A stretch of DNA of 64,000 nucleotides from Antennarius striatus. Taxonomy: Eukaryota > Chordata > Actinopteri > Lophiiformes > Antennariidae. This document shows positions 21,575 through 63,530 of the stretch, in pieces. The notes under the pieces are model-generated. The model ran no database searches. It saw nothing but the letters and a program-made list of their open reading frames with translations, and was not told the DNA's origin. Location of the stretch: contig NC_090795.1 of NCBI RefSeq assembly GCF_040054535.1, positions 6,609,501 to 6,673,500 on the forward strand, given 5' to 3'. A program made the translations under genes and the position numbers. How positions within the stretch are numbered: the stretch's first letter is position 1; every line of letters starts with the position of its first letter.

Positions 21575-21588
21575 ACACCAGATGGCGC
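21575..21588 (+). promoter_or_regulatory. CTCF-like motif
   Basis: ACACCAGATGGCGC agrees at 13 of 14 positions with the CTCF core CCASYAGRKGGCRS. It lies between the two convergent genes, a common position for an insulator. Motif match only. Confidence 0.4.
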
Positions 21589-24500
21589 TCTTTCATAAAA
21601 TACCAGTATTTATTTCTCTGCTCCCGTTTGCTTTCTATTACAGTACTTCAATTTATCAATGAAAAAATCTAGAACCAGCAAGGTGTAGTTGTTTACATAG
21701 AGACATAATTTATTGATATTTTACTACATCTTATATGTAATACAGTACTTATACATACAAATGACAACAGAACAGGCAGAAGTAAACTTTTAGTTATGAT
21801 GAGGTCATGTTTGATGTGTTCTGTTATGTGATGAAGGGATATGATGGTAGAACTCCATATCAGGTTCTGTTCACAGTGCTGATAATTTTTTTTCTCATTT
21901 TTTAATGACTATCAGAAAATTAAAATTAAGTTCTATACGTTTGTCTTTTCCTTTCATGTGAACTTTTACTGTTAGTTAAGTTATACTATTAGCTGTAGTC
22001 CTCTTAAACTTCATGGAGCCCAGTGATAAGAATGTTATTAGAAAGCCCTGCTTTAGCCCCTTCTTACATACATACAAGAATGCACTGAGATATACTGTGG
22101 TGTTTTATCTTGACCTTTAACCAAACCCTTGTGGATTTACTGCAGTTTCTGATAACTTGTCAAGTAACCTTAAAGAGACAGTCATAAACCCTCCCATAAA
22201 CATGTGTCACTGTCTATGTTTATTTTTGCCCCAAGCTGACAAGCATCCTGTCAAGCGGAAAGCGTGTTAGCCTATTACTAAAGAACGTATTTTGAGGTTG
22301 CCATGTGAAACAAATGCATCTTTTTCCTCAGAGTGTGAATATTTGCATCATTTCTTGAGCCTCATTTTCTTCATCTGGACCAAAAGCTTCTTTCCATATG
22401 ATTGTCTACATGATGCTGGCCTCATCAAGAAGATCTCAGACCCAGTACCACCGAGTCAGACTCTCATTCTGCCCCAGTAGACGCTACATATTACATGAAT
22501 GTATGGTCTCACTCTTAATGTGTCACATTAACACACTTCCTCCGGTCTATTACCCTCACAGGCTGCTCATACTGTACGATTGTGTCTCTGCTGGGATCAT
22601 TGCACATTCCACAGTCATATTTTTGAATGTTCATACAAAAACAATCCCTTTCTTTTTCAAAGCATGATGTACTGTATACATATGAAAATAGTCTTTTTAT
22701 TCCTGCATATTGTTTTGTTTTTGTTTCATATTGATTCATATGCTTAGATTTATCAATATGCACCCAGATATGAAGGCAAATTCCCTGTAGTTGAAACCTT
22801 ATTTAGCAATATAGAGAATTCACATTTTTTTTCCAAACAATAATCTCCTTCATCCTCATTGGTAAAAGACCTTAAGAGTTGCGATGTGGATAGAAGTACT
22901 TGCCATTGCACTCAAGTACATGCAAAAAGAAAAGTATGAAAGAATTTATTTGACACATAAAGTGTCTATTCAAGTTGATTTGTATGGAGCTACATGCTCT
23001 AATGTCTGGTCTGAAAATAAAGTGCTGGTCAATGGTTCAGTGTAGTTCTGTGGTTATCTTGAATATGACTGGCAGCAGCAATAGTCCAGCAAAACAGACT
23101 TATCAGAAGGTCAATGGCCTCAATATGATGGCAAGTCTGAGGGAGAACTCTCTGAATGTATGGAATTAATCTGAGCCATTGTACGTTTAATCAAGGTGCG
23201 TCACTAATCAAGGCTCCCACTCATCTATTTAATCTTCGCCTCAGGTTTGGTACCCTTCCCACACGTGCCAGCCCACACTGTGGAATTATCCATTAATTTC
23301 ATCATGCATTAATCCTTCCTGGTGCCAAGACAGGACCAGCCTCTCTGTGGAGTTCTCTAGTTCCACAACCATTCAGTCATTATTACAGGGGACGCATGAC
23401 TGCAAATATATGAGCACAGCTTCCATTCATCATGAGCAGCTTGTCAGTTAGCCTGAACTTTGTGTACCTGATGGGTATTTTTACTTTTAATACATGTATA
23501 TTTTGGAAATAATAACATGTATCTGTACTAAACCAAGCAAACATGTCAGCAAGAATTTGCCTATCAAGATATGGAGCAATGCTAACATTACTATGGAGTC
23601 ATGCTTACTATTAACTAGCTGATAGCATCTGAATTTGATTTGTTATTTCCATTGTGTGACCTTCATACAGTGCATGTAAAGACTGTATAACCATACACAC
23701 CCAATTACAATTTTGCAATCCACAATATTGTGAAAAGATTTAAAGAATACAGGGAAGCCCTGGTCATCAAAAGTACAAACTCTATACCGTATAACAATTT
23801 TATTCCATTCTAATCTCTTGTAAGAGTTTAGAATTTTTAATTAGTTACCATTCGTTGTAGTCATAGGAAAAGTTCTCTCCTGGAATGTGGACGGTAAGTT
23901 GGTATTAGAAATTAAAAACAAAATAGAAGCTACGATGTCCATGTTAAGGCCCTAAAATAATTTTTTACAACACACATACACACGCACACATACACTAGTT
24001 GTTTGACCAACCAGCCAGACCAACACAGATCTGAACTCAAAGCACTAAACAAACGAAGCAGCAAGCTTCAGATACCTCATGGGTTATAATTTACCTGAAT
24101 CACTTTAAGTCAAAAGTGAGATCAAGCATCCTTTCAGTGAAAAAAAATGATAACCCATTTTCTCATATAGTGTGTATTGCCAGTAACACATCACCTTGAG
24201 CAGTGAATGTAAGGACATGTTAGAATTTCTTTCTAAACTGTGGTGTGCATTAATCTTTACTGAGTGTACCTTACAAATCAAAATAAAGAGTGGCACAAAG
24301 GAGTAGGGGTACTTTTCTTTGAACGAGGGATTCAAAAACAAAATCTTTTTATGACTGCTTTAATTGGTTGACTTTGTGTTCCTTTGGCAGCGACCTTCTA
24401 CTTATTGCCAGAGACAAAACGGCAGCAGCATTCATTTTCTCTGTGCTTGTTGCAGTCTAATTCATTTTAGTGTTTTGGCTCTGGTTTTGGTACCCACCAA

Positions 24501-27151
24501 ATAGTAATAGAAATATCTTTAGCTGGTGATTGTGGGTCTTCACAGAAAAACAATGAGTTGAAAAGCAACTGAAGAAGTCCATGGGTCAGAGGGGAGGCTC
24601 TTTTACGTTGGATATTACATACATAAATATTTGTATGTGCATTCTTAATGTAACTCTACTTTAATTATAATAAATCTGAGGCTGACAAAATGCAACAGTT
24701 CATTAATTTGGTAGCATGACAGCAAACATCTAACCTGGATTTAAAACATTGCTCTGTATTCAATTATGAGGTTCATAAAAACAAAAGGTATGCATAGGTG
24801 GGTCCCTGTGGGTGAGTCCAGGGTTATTTTATTCTTTATATTCTCTTCAGAGCAAATAAAGAAGTAAAGGCCAAGTGAAATGCTGTCCTGCTTAACATTG
24901 TATGAAAGACAAAGGTGCTGGTGCTCATCTCCTCCCCAGAGAATACGGAATCAATGCAGCGTGTCTGTGTCTGAAAAGTGGCTAAACCTCAGAGATTCAT
25001 CGGTATGACTCCCGGTCACACATCAGATTGGATTAGATCAAATTTGAGGGACAGCTCCTCTGGTTCACAGAGCAGCTGTAAGTTCAGCAGTGGTGATCAA
25101 AGTGGCCTCTCAGTCCTTTGAACGGGGCTCACTTGCCTTTTCAAACTTTGCTTTGTCGCATGAATATTTAAGTGACTTCATGAATATTGAAAGATGCTCA
25201 AAGGCAAGACACCTGTCTCCCATTCTAACCTGAAAGTAACTTCATCTATCTTCTCTCTTGTATGCATCCCACTATCTCTATTATAAATTCTGACAAACAG
25301 TACCTACTAGACACTATACAAAGATTTATTTTTGTTACTGACACAAAGAGGTATTGTTTTCTGCCACTGATTTGTTTCTCCATTGGCAGAATTACTCCGT
25401 AAGATCTGAGCAGATTTTTAATGTTTTGGGTTTTTTTTAATAGGTTATGTCCTAAGGAACAATCCATTTGATTTTGGCAGTGATACCGATTTAGAATTTT
25501 GTTGAAGGCCCATTTAAGGGCATTGAAATGATTTTTGCTTCCACCTTCGTGGATAAGCCTAGAATGAAAATTATATGACAGCATCCCCTTAAGATCAACC
25601 ACATATGATCTGGATCCAAGTATTAATCCACATTTGGTGTTTGTCAGACAACATAAATAATCAAAAGCATCATTTGATGGCAAAAAACGGCATATTAGTA
25701 TATTTTGTTCAACATATTTGAACAGATCGTCAGGCTTGATGTTTCTGATGTGTTTTTAATGTTGAATGTGCTAACCTTCAATCCTGAAAGTTCCTCTATT
25801 TACACTCATTACAGTTCTTATGAATACTTAATGGCCTTATTTCCATTTTATGGCAAGAGCTAATGAAATCTTAGCTGTTGTTCTCAGACTCCAAGCAAGG
25901 CAGGATGTGTTCGTGAATCTTTTTTCTTTAAGCCATGCAACGTGTTGCTTTGTTTAACATGAGGTGCATTTTACAACCTAATTGTGAATTGCAAGTCAAA
26001 TTGTAAAATGCAGTATAAAAAACCTAAAGGAGAAATATTAGTATAAAATATACTTGAGTGAAAATTTTGTAGTCCACTGTTAAAAATTTGTTGTGTAAAG
26101 CAAAAAAATATTTAATTCCGAGCAAATGTCTTTAATGTTACAGAAGATCTAGTTAAAATAGCTACTGTACATTCAGATATATAAAATAAAGAATTTGATC
26201 TGCAGTTCATGATCAATTGAGTATTAATCATTTTGCTACAATATTTTCTTGGAAGTTTTCTAAAATACAACCACAGCTTACACCGAGTTCTATACTTGTG
26301 TTTTTTCTCGGAAGCAGATATGTGAATAAATTTAAGAGAGATAAACATAATCCTATTTTTCGTGTTTTATTTTTGTATGGTGTTTCAATGTTGTTGCAGC
26401 TGCCCTGTAACGTATCTGTGTTACAGATTTTACCAAGATGGAGCGTAATTTTTTTTGTGTGTGAACTATCTTCAAGGATACAATGGCTTATAGCATCACA
26501 TAATGAAATGAAAAAGTCTGGTCAGTTACTGATGCTTGATGCACAATAAACACACGGACACATCTTGAACTTCACAAGAGCAGAATTCCAGCTGAGTCAC
26601 AGGCTTATAAGATATAAATATTTAAGTAAAAATAGACTGAATGTTATTATTCATTAACAAGGATTAGCATAATTATCTTGAGTGGAGATCTCTGGATGTG
26701 AAATGAAAAATGAATGAAATCCAGGCCATGCTCTTGTCTAGTGTTGGAAAGCACTTAAAAATTATTTAACTAGGCCAACATAAATTACATCAGGGAATTA
26801 CAAGAGTTAGAAAGTCGTACTAATGATGAGATTTTAATTTTGACAAAAGGCAACACAAAAGTATAGAGAAATGTGGTACATTCACTTGAGAAAAAAACAT
26901 TTCCTAGTATTTTTTTTCTTTTGCATTAACAAGATACTTTTCTAATTAAATCGGGAAAATGGAGGAATGTGTTCGTGCATTGATCAGATCATGAAATTAA
27001 TTCAGAAAAACAAATGTAATGGAATATATTTAAAATGAAAACTTTTGCATTTCTGATGTGACAAGATAATAATATAAATCAGAAAAATGGGCATTACAGT
27101 TTTTAAAATGTATGATCTGTAGCTTAAATATTATTATTATTGCATATATAC

Positions 27152-27216
<65 letters not shown>
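27152..27216 (+). repeat. (AAT)n microsatellite
   Basis: About 21 uninterrupted AAT units in the intergenic gap, near the vipr1 3' end. Confidence 0.95.
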
Positions 27217-27218
<2 letters not shown>

Positions 27219-27847
27219 TGTGAACCTAACCTAATCAAAATAAGTTCATTCATGGTATGTATTGCACCAGTGTTACACGTTGGAACAACAGTAAACAAAC
27301 AACAACAAAAAACTGAAACTTTAAATACATACAACACAATATCCAGTTAGCAAATAAATAAACTATTTTACAGGTACTCCAAGGCTGAACACTTCCTATA
27401 AATGCACATAGTTGTTACAGAATCGATATCACTGTAGTATTTTCACACAGACTAAACCATGCCAAGTTACTAAAACACTAAAAGAAAATATCTACAGTAG
27501 CAACACCTGTGAGTAGATTTCTCTTTATGTTCACTACTACTACAGGTACAGTGGCAGATTCACAATAGTTTATTAGACATTACTGACAATACAGGACAAG
27601 CACCAGATCTTTAAGGAAATACTCTGATATTTAGGCAAATGTTTGCTTAGAGCTAACTAGGTGATGGTGTCAAGTTCTAAAAGTTTTATAGTGCAAGAAA
27701 ACGAGTGATTTTTAGTTCTGATTTGAGCTAAAAAGCTTTACAGCATGAAATATATCATGAAGAGTGCAGAAAATGCACTTTTTAAAGGGGAAATATTCAA
27801 TTGGTTTAAAGCTGCATGTGCCTGAGGTCGGTTGCCAATGAGTTTCA

Positions 27848-27853
27848 TTTATT
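27848..27853 (-). terminator. vipr1: candidate poly(A) signal of vipr1
   Basis: AATAAA on the minus strand about 1.3 kb past the vipr1 stop codon. I found no AATAAA nearer to the stop on this strand, so a 3' UTR of about 1.3 kb (27.83-29.17 kb) is inferred. Confidence 0.35.
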
Positions 27854-29166
27854 TAGCTGTTATGCTTAACATTGAGATACAGACTGCTAACTATACAAGC
27901 CTGTAAAAGCACTAAATGTGCAATGGGGGCTCATGTGTTGCAATAATGTGGACAAACAACAATTACAGTGATACATTACTGATATTGCAACCACAGTACG
28001 GTTTGGCAAGAATCCGTAGCAATTAATTTTCTTTACACTGTATACTTGTCTGTACAATGTTAAATGACTCCTTCTCAGTAAATGTAAACAGTACAAGACA
28101 GAATTGCTTAAAGGAATTTTCTCTCCAGAGTTGGGGCACGGCCAAACAGCCAGTGAAGATTTGATTGAAAATGTCGCTTAAAACCAGTGAAACCAGGAAC
28201 TGCCAGGTTCATTAACCCTATCACAGGCTCAGAAAAAAACAGAAAGAAGATGGCATAGTGGTAAAAGTAAAGGCAAATGGTAGTCAGTCTCTCATGACAG
28301 TAATAGTGCAGAGAAGGGCATTTTAAGTCCAAACCCATCACACAGGTCACCCAGTCTGAATGCATTTGGCATTTATGAAAATAAAGTGTGCAGCTGGTTT
28401 TCAGCCACGTTTCTTTTCCTGCTGTCCAACACAGTGAGGAAAACAAAATGATGCACAATCTTTTGTTCTTTTACATTCTTTTCTGATTTGTAAAATACGC
28501 CTGAAAACACTTTTTCCATCACCAGTCACATTTAGTACTCAAACCCTCCACTCATGATGCATTACAGGAACTCTCCTTCACATGCGAAGGTGCCACACAA
28601 ACTATGATAATACGCATGATGGGGATTTGTGTGCATCCCCTTTTCCTTTACTGGCTGTGGTTTTGCAACAGCCTCGCTCATTTGAAGCAGCAGGAATCCA
28701 CTAAGTGATATTCAATCAGTGCATAATTACATCAGATTGCAGGTCTGCTAACGCTGCTCTCATTTAGATCCAATATCTCACCCTATTAATACATGACATT
28801 TTACATTGCCTGTTTTCTGCACACACAAGGAACTTAATAACTATTGACCAAATCATCCATGATGCTATGACTCACAGGTTCAGCCATACACGTGCACAGA
28901 ATCATGAAACACAAAACGTGAATGTTCTCATTCAAATGTGTCTTTGTTAGATAAATCTGTTTGTTTTTTAAGAGGTGTGGAGATTAAACTTTGCCTAGAG
29001 GCTGATTGCAGTCTCTCTTTGTTCTCTCATCAATCTCCTTTTCCCACATCACATTCAAGCAACACCTCCTCCATGAATGCATGTGCCAACGAGGGAGTGT
29101 CTATTTCTTTTATGCCAGATCTTACAAACACCATGTCTTTTCTTTTGGCATGAACATTTCTTTGAG

Positions 29167-58087
<28,921 letters not shown>

Positions 58088-58178
58088 TCCGTTCGTGTAG
58101 TTTCAGAGTTTTGGTGTGCAAGATTCCCAGATGTCGGTAAAACTCCTGAGTGACTATTAAAATGTGTAAGAGAAAGTG

Positions 58179-58195
58179 TCAGTGTGTATGTGTGT

Positions 58196-58231
<36 letters not shown>
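58179..58231 (+). repeat. (TG)n microsatellite
   Basis: TG repeats with two TATG interruptions, about 100 bases upstream of the vipr1 start codon, so in its 5' UTR or core promoter. Confidence 0.95.
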
Positions 58232-58232
<1 letters not shown>

Positions 58233-58331
58233 CAGATGTGAGGTAGACTAAAGCTCGTCTGCCGCCCCATCGTAATACGCTTTCCTTTGCGCGCTACTCC
58301 AACTTGCGCGCTGCGTCTGGCTGACTGTAAC

Positions 58332-58410
58332 CACCCCCCCCCCTCGCCCCCACCGCACGATCACAACTCCGGAGCTGAGTCCCCCCCCCCCCCGGGTGGG
58401 GGGGGGCGCA
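58332..58410. repeat. C-tract / G-tract block
   Basis: A C-run with few interruptions near 58335-58350 is followed at 58381 by 13 C, GGG, T and 9 G. The second part is self-complementary and could fold as a hairpin or G-quadruplex. Homopolymer lengths here are also where assemblies are least reliable. Confidence 0.85.
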
Positions 58411-61400
58411 GTTCGTTAACAAGCGCGTCAGCCGACTGGAGATGGATGCAGAGGATGCTGGAGGAAGCAGGAGCGCTCATTAGTCGCCGTGTAGCCAGAG
58501 CCTCGCTTTTTGTGATGGATAACCAGCAGGTTTTTACCGTAAAGACAACGTCAGCGGGACTGAATTCATTCGCGTCCCAATTCAGAAGTAGTTTGTGAAT
58601 GTTAGGAGTTTGTGTCATTGAAATATGGCTCTTCTGTTCAAGTCAATTTAATGTGTAATTTGGAAATACGACACGTGGATGGAATGGCACAACCACAACT
58701 ATCTCAGGATACCAGCACGATATGGTGCATATTTTTAATTAGTTTTCAGTTAATTAGTTTTCAGGAAAAACAAACAAAACAGCAAATCACAATGAAAGCA
58801 CGGGAGGTGTTGGTGTTATATTTCCTTTACTGTCTTTAAGGTTTGACACTTCTTTAGATGGCGTTAAAATAAGCGTCCCATGTTCAGAGAGTGGATGTAA
58901 GACTTATTTCTACCAGCTAAGGCTTCATGGTCGTTCACTGCACATGTTTGGTCACTTTCTTGTTTCTCTGTGTAATCTTGACTGGAAAAACAACAGGGGA
59001 AACAGCCATAATATAATCATCCACCTAATCCCAAATGGCCTCTCCCTTATTAAACTATATTTAAGAAAAACACACACAAATTTTTTTTGGGTGAAAATTA
59101 CATCTCCAGCACGGAGCAACGTGACTGGAGTCGTTTCATTACACTGGAGAAAACAGACAATTCACCACTGATTAAAAATAAAACCTGCTACTGCTTATTC
59201 CACGTGTGTTGTTTACTTATTGGTTTTGTATGTGTTGTTTTATTTGTCACTGTGTTATAAACCTAAATAAGATCTGTACATTGTATTACACGATAGGTCA
59301 TATGTGTTCTGATTGGTGTTTCATTTATCTTCAATATTTATCTTTGCATTCTAAATCATATTTCATTTTTTAAAGGATGATTTTGAAACATCTGTCTTTA
59401 TGGAACACAGATGACAAATGGCCTCTTGTATATCTTGGATACACCTACAGCAAAGCTCCTAAATGTGCATCGCCTCTGTTAAACAAACCAATGCATAAAT
59501 AATGGTCCAAAAAAAAGCCTGTCCCATAAAGACAAGGATTACTGCTGTACTTAATGTTAATAGAAAACAGACTAATTTATAGATGTTATATCACCTGAGA
59601 ATTGAATGGTGCTTACTTTTTGTTGTGTATGTGGGTTTTTTTGTACTAATTAAAAATGCACAATCATTAAAAGTTAGAAAAGTTAGGAGCCTCCTGCGCC
59701 AAAAACTGCTGAAGAAAAATTGTGAATCAAATCAAAGGTGTACTTTCAAATCCCTCAGGTTTCCATACACAGGAATCCATTAAATTGCTGCTTTCATTGC
59801 ATAGTAAAAAGTACATTACACAGATTGTTCTCGCGTGTCAAAGGTGAGAAAGGTGTAATTACACGTAAGACGTCTTGTGAATGCAAATCAGCCATCAGCT
59901 GTGTCCAGCACCTTTTTTTAAACACTGTCAACAATCTGTGTGAATATGACTCAAATAAAAGTTGAGGAAGGTGTGGAAAGGTGACAGGAAATTGTCTCTA
60001 CTGGGCAGAAGAAGGAAGACGTACAAAATGATTTATAGGACCTTGCTGTATTAAATCGAGCCCTTCTCTTCCCTGCGCTACAACCCTCCACAAAAATACT
60101 CCCATCATCCCTCCTGGAGTACAGGCTGCAATATGAGACATCCATCTCCCCCATCCTCTCCAACGATCCCACGCCCATGCTGTCAGTGTGACAGCTGATC
60201 GACTTCCCGTCACAGGAGGACAGACGTCACGTCTTCATCTTCACTCTCAGTGGCAGATACATTTTACATTTTCAAATCTTTCTGTGTGTGAACCCAGTCA
60301 GTGTTGTTGATGGAGAAAATATATCATCAAAGTCAACATAAACCAACAATCATGATCAACACGAAGCCCGTAGATACATTTCATTGTTTTTTGTTCCTTG
60401 ATGACATGATTGGTTATTTTTACTGTGTGACTCCTTCTAATTTGAGCATGAATGCTCATAAAGTCTTCCTTTGTCCCTTAATCCCTTCTCTCCTCAAGTG
60501 CTGCGGCTCTATTGATACTGTCTAATGTGATTATTGGGTTAGAGCATGCTGTACAATAAGCAATAAATAACAATAACAACAAATGAACACCGTACTCTTG
60601 TGGTGATGTGATAAATAACATTGGCGTGAAATGGTGGTAGCGTCACATGTTAATCTAATAAGCAGCCACATAATCTAAAGAAGGGTTATTAAACCACAGA
60701 GGATGTCATGATAGTGCTGGAGGACATAAAAGTGTTGACAAATGGTCCCATTACTTCATCACAAGTAAAAATGAATAAACAAATAAAACTGACCAACCAA
60801 CATAAGAAATGAAATAACATTGTAACACAAGATAGTCATCAATTCACTTGGGTTATCTGTAGAGGCCTAACATGTTTTCAGCCACATGTAGCTCTAGGGA
60901 TGATTTTCCACACTAAAATTTCTCAGCTGATGTCGAATGATTGTCGTGGAGTTTGGTGCAGATACCTGTGGTTGGTTGTAGTCCCGACATTTACCCCCAC
61001 GAGGGTGCTTTTGGCTTTTTCTCAGGTGTGACCTCAGTGACTATCATTGTGTTAGCGACCTCCCGTTTGTGGATAGATTGTGTTGCATGGATTGTTATTC
61101 AGGAATAGAAAGAATAAATTACAGCTTATGAGAAAACAAGTATTTTGTTTGCCTAAAGAAAAGATTTGTTAATATTTTTATTTTCTTACATTGTAATTGC
61201 TTAGCTGCTTTAAAGACCGATGCTGTTAAACGTCTAGAAATGGACTTTTTGATAAAGTGAAGTGACCTTTCAGATGAATAAAAAGAAATACTTTTTTGTG
61301 GAAAAAGACAATCTTCTTAGTCATTAGAAGGGAAAACGACTATATTTTCTTTCTTATGGTTTCATATGAAACTGATTTGACCTTTGCATCCAGAGGGTGA

Positions 61401-62730
61401 TGCATTAGAGCAGCAGACCACGAAAAACTAAAGGTATTTTATTTCAGTAAGGTCAGTGCTGGCAAATTACTGTGGCCCATATCTGTGTCTGTCATGGTGA
61501 GAAGGCAATGGATGATAAATAACTTAATGACTCACATGATAAATAGTTCCTAATGGTGTCAGAGAATTACAGAATTTATATTGTCATTTATTTGCACGTA
61601 GAAACAGAGCGAGGTGTAATTTCATGCACATGTTGTGTGACATTGCTCTGCTTGACTAACATCCAGGCGTTGGTTTCTTAGAAATAAACACTTGCTATGA
61701 CTCAAAATAACTGTCTCATTCTAGTAGCCACATTGAGGTGTGATAGTGTTTTTGTCAGCATGATATTCTAACAAGTATTATTGTAAAACATTCCAAAAAT
61801 GTGTTCATGGTTTTGCCCTAGCACCTTATCCATTTTCACTGTAGTGCAACAATTGAGCACAAAAATTGATCATAATCATTATAACTCTATTATTATGTCC
61901 TCACAATGGTTTTCCAATAATCCTGAATGTTTATCAGGGAATGGAGCATCATTTGTTTTCTGTCTCCATCAAGCTGAAGGTGAGCGCATTGAATGTGTGA
62001 GTGCTTATGTAAGCCTGTCTTTCAAACACAACTGAGCCCTGTCGCAGTGAATAGACCCAGAGGAAATTAGAAGGTTTTTTTCAGCGCTTTTGTTTTTATG
62101 TCGATGCAAATATATCAGAAAGATCCCTTTGTCATAACCGGTACGCCACTGTCGACACAGATCAGGTACATGGCGAAAACTGAATTGATAAAAGTAGTTT
62201 GGTTTTTTTTTTTAGTCTTTTGTTTCTATTGATAGTTCAGTGTCATTTATGTCACAGTACAGACACAAAAGAGGGCAGGACAAATCAGTTTAATTTAATT
62301 TCACATGAACTGAGACAGCTTGAAACATAAAGAATTAAAGAATAAGGTGCTGTACGTCATGCTTGTCACGATTTTCTTTTCAATGACGCACTGTGTAGAT
62401 GCTTACTGTACATTATCGGGAAGCAGTTTCCCTTGCAAAGTCCTAAACATTTTTACAGTGTCATAAATTTTTAGTGTTTCATAAATCCCTGTGTAGGTCA
62501 CAAAGTTGTCAGTTAGTTATTCTATATGTTCCATATGCTATCTGTATTTGTTGTTCCTCTCTGGTCTGACATGCTGCTTTATAAAACAAGAAGCGATTCA
62601 TCATTTAGACACGGAGGCTACCGATCAAAGGAAGGAGCCGTCCGCTTATCAGAGGTGATAACTGTTCACATGATCACAAATACACCAAGGAGCATGTAAG
62701 AAAAACAGAAAGCAAGAAAGAAAGAACGAT

Positions 62731-62736
62731 AGAAAG

Positions 62737-62817
<81 letters not shown>

Positions 62818-62820
62818 AAG
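62731..62820 (+). repeat. (GA)n polypurine tract
   Basis: About 90 bases of uninterrupted purine, mostly AG dinucleotides, flanked by GAAA-rich sequence from 62701. Ser-Leu open frames on the minus strand are artefacts of it. Confidence 0.95.
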
Positions 62821-63444
62821 ATCAAAATGGGCTTGCAGCCTTTATTCAAGTCATCAATCCAAAGGTCAGGGAAATCCCGTGCCCACTTTGTAAGAAATTG
62901 TTTTATCAATAGAGTTTCATCTAGGGCTGAGATTACACACTCCTTGCAAGGTGCACAATTACATCAATTGCTCCAGTTGCCAGGTTGCCTCCTGGGGGAT
63001 GCTTTCAGCCAACAGAAGAACCCAGTGATGTACAGCAAAAGATGACAAATAATAAACAAATAAAATGACTCACATTTAATCCCCCGCAAGCTCCAGGTTT
63101 GAATGAGTTGTGTGGAGGCTTAGGATAAGTTCCTCTTACTTTAAAGCTCCACAAAGGGGCGGTTTGCACTTGGGTTTAGCTTCAGTGTTGCCACAAAGAA
63201 GAGCTAAACATGGTTATGAGCTGCTTGAATAATATAAAAAAACGAAACATGATATAAGTGGCACGTAATAATGGCAGTATAGCGGGGCAACAGCAGTCAA
63301 CTTGACAGCCAACATGATTTTCTCTGTGGCGAGGTATGGAAGAGCAGCTGAGGTGCAGCCATCGGCTGCCATCATTTATATGACGTGTATACGTCTTCAT
63401 ATCCGGCTGTATCTGGAGCCGCTTCTCTCTGTACCCTCGTTCAG

Positions 63445-63530
63445 CATATTCCGGTACTTGAGTACAATTCTCAGGTATGTGTACTTGAGTATGTTAATTT
63501 TCTGCTACTCCATACCTCTTATGTACATCT
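63445..63530 (+). repeat. ACTTGAGTA-type interspersed repeat
   Basis: CCGGTACTTGAGTACAATTC, GTGTACTTGAGTATGTTAAT and TTTTCTGCTACTCCATACCT match a common teleost interspersed repeat in order and spacing (TACTTGAGTA..TTCCATTTT.TGCTACTTTATACTTCT). Confidence 0.55.

Larger units (their letters stand above)
20400..27840. other. intergenic gap between convergent sec22c and vipr1
   Basis: No coding exon was found on either strand. Contents noted are a retroposon-like (ATTAG)n segment (21310-21410), a CTCF-like motif (21575-21588) and an (AAT)n microsatellite (27152-27216). The rest is AT-rich single-copy-looking DNA. Confidence 0.6.
58088..58450 (-). promoter_or_regulatory. vipr1: vipr1 5' UTR and promoter region
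   Basis: Directly upstream of the vipr1 ATG lie a (TG)n run and a GC-rich block with homopolymer C and G tracts (Sp1-like). No TATA box is obvious and the transcription start cannot be placed. Confidence 0.45.

Noticed and set aside
62649..62909. Open frame encoding repeated SL on the minus strand
   Set aside because: It is created by the (GA)n tract.
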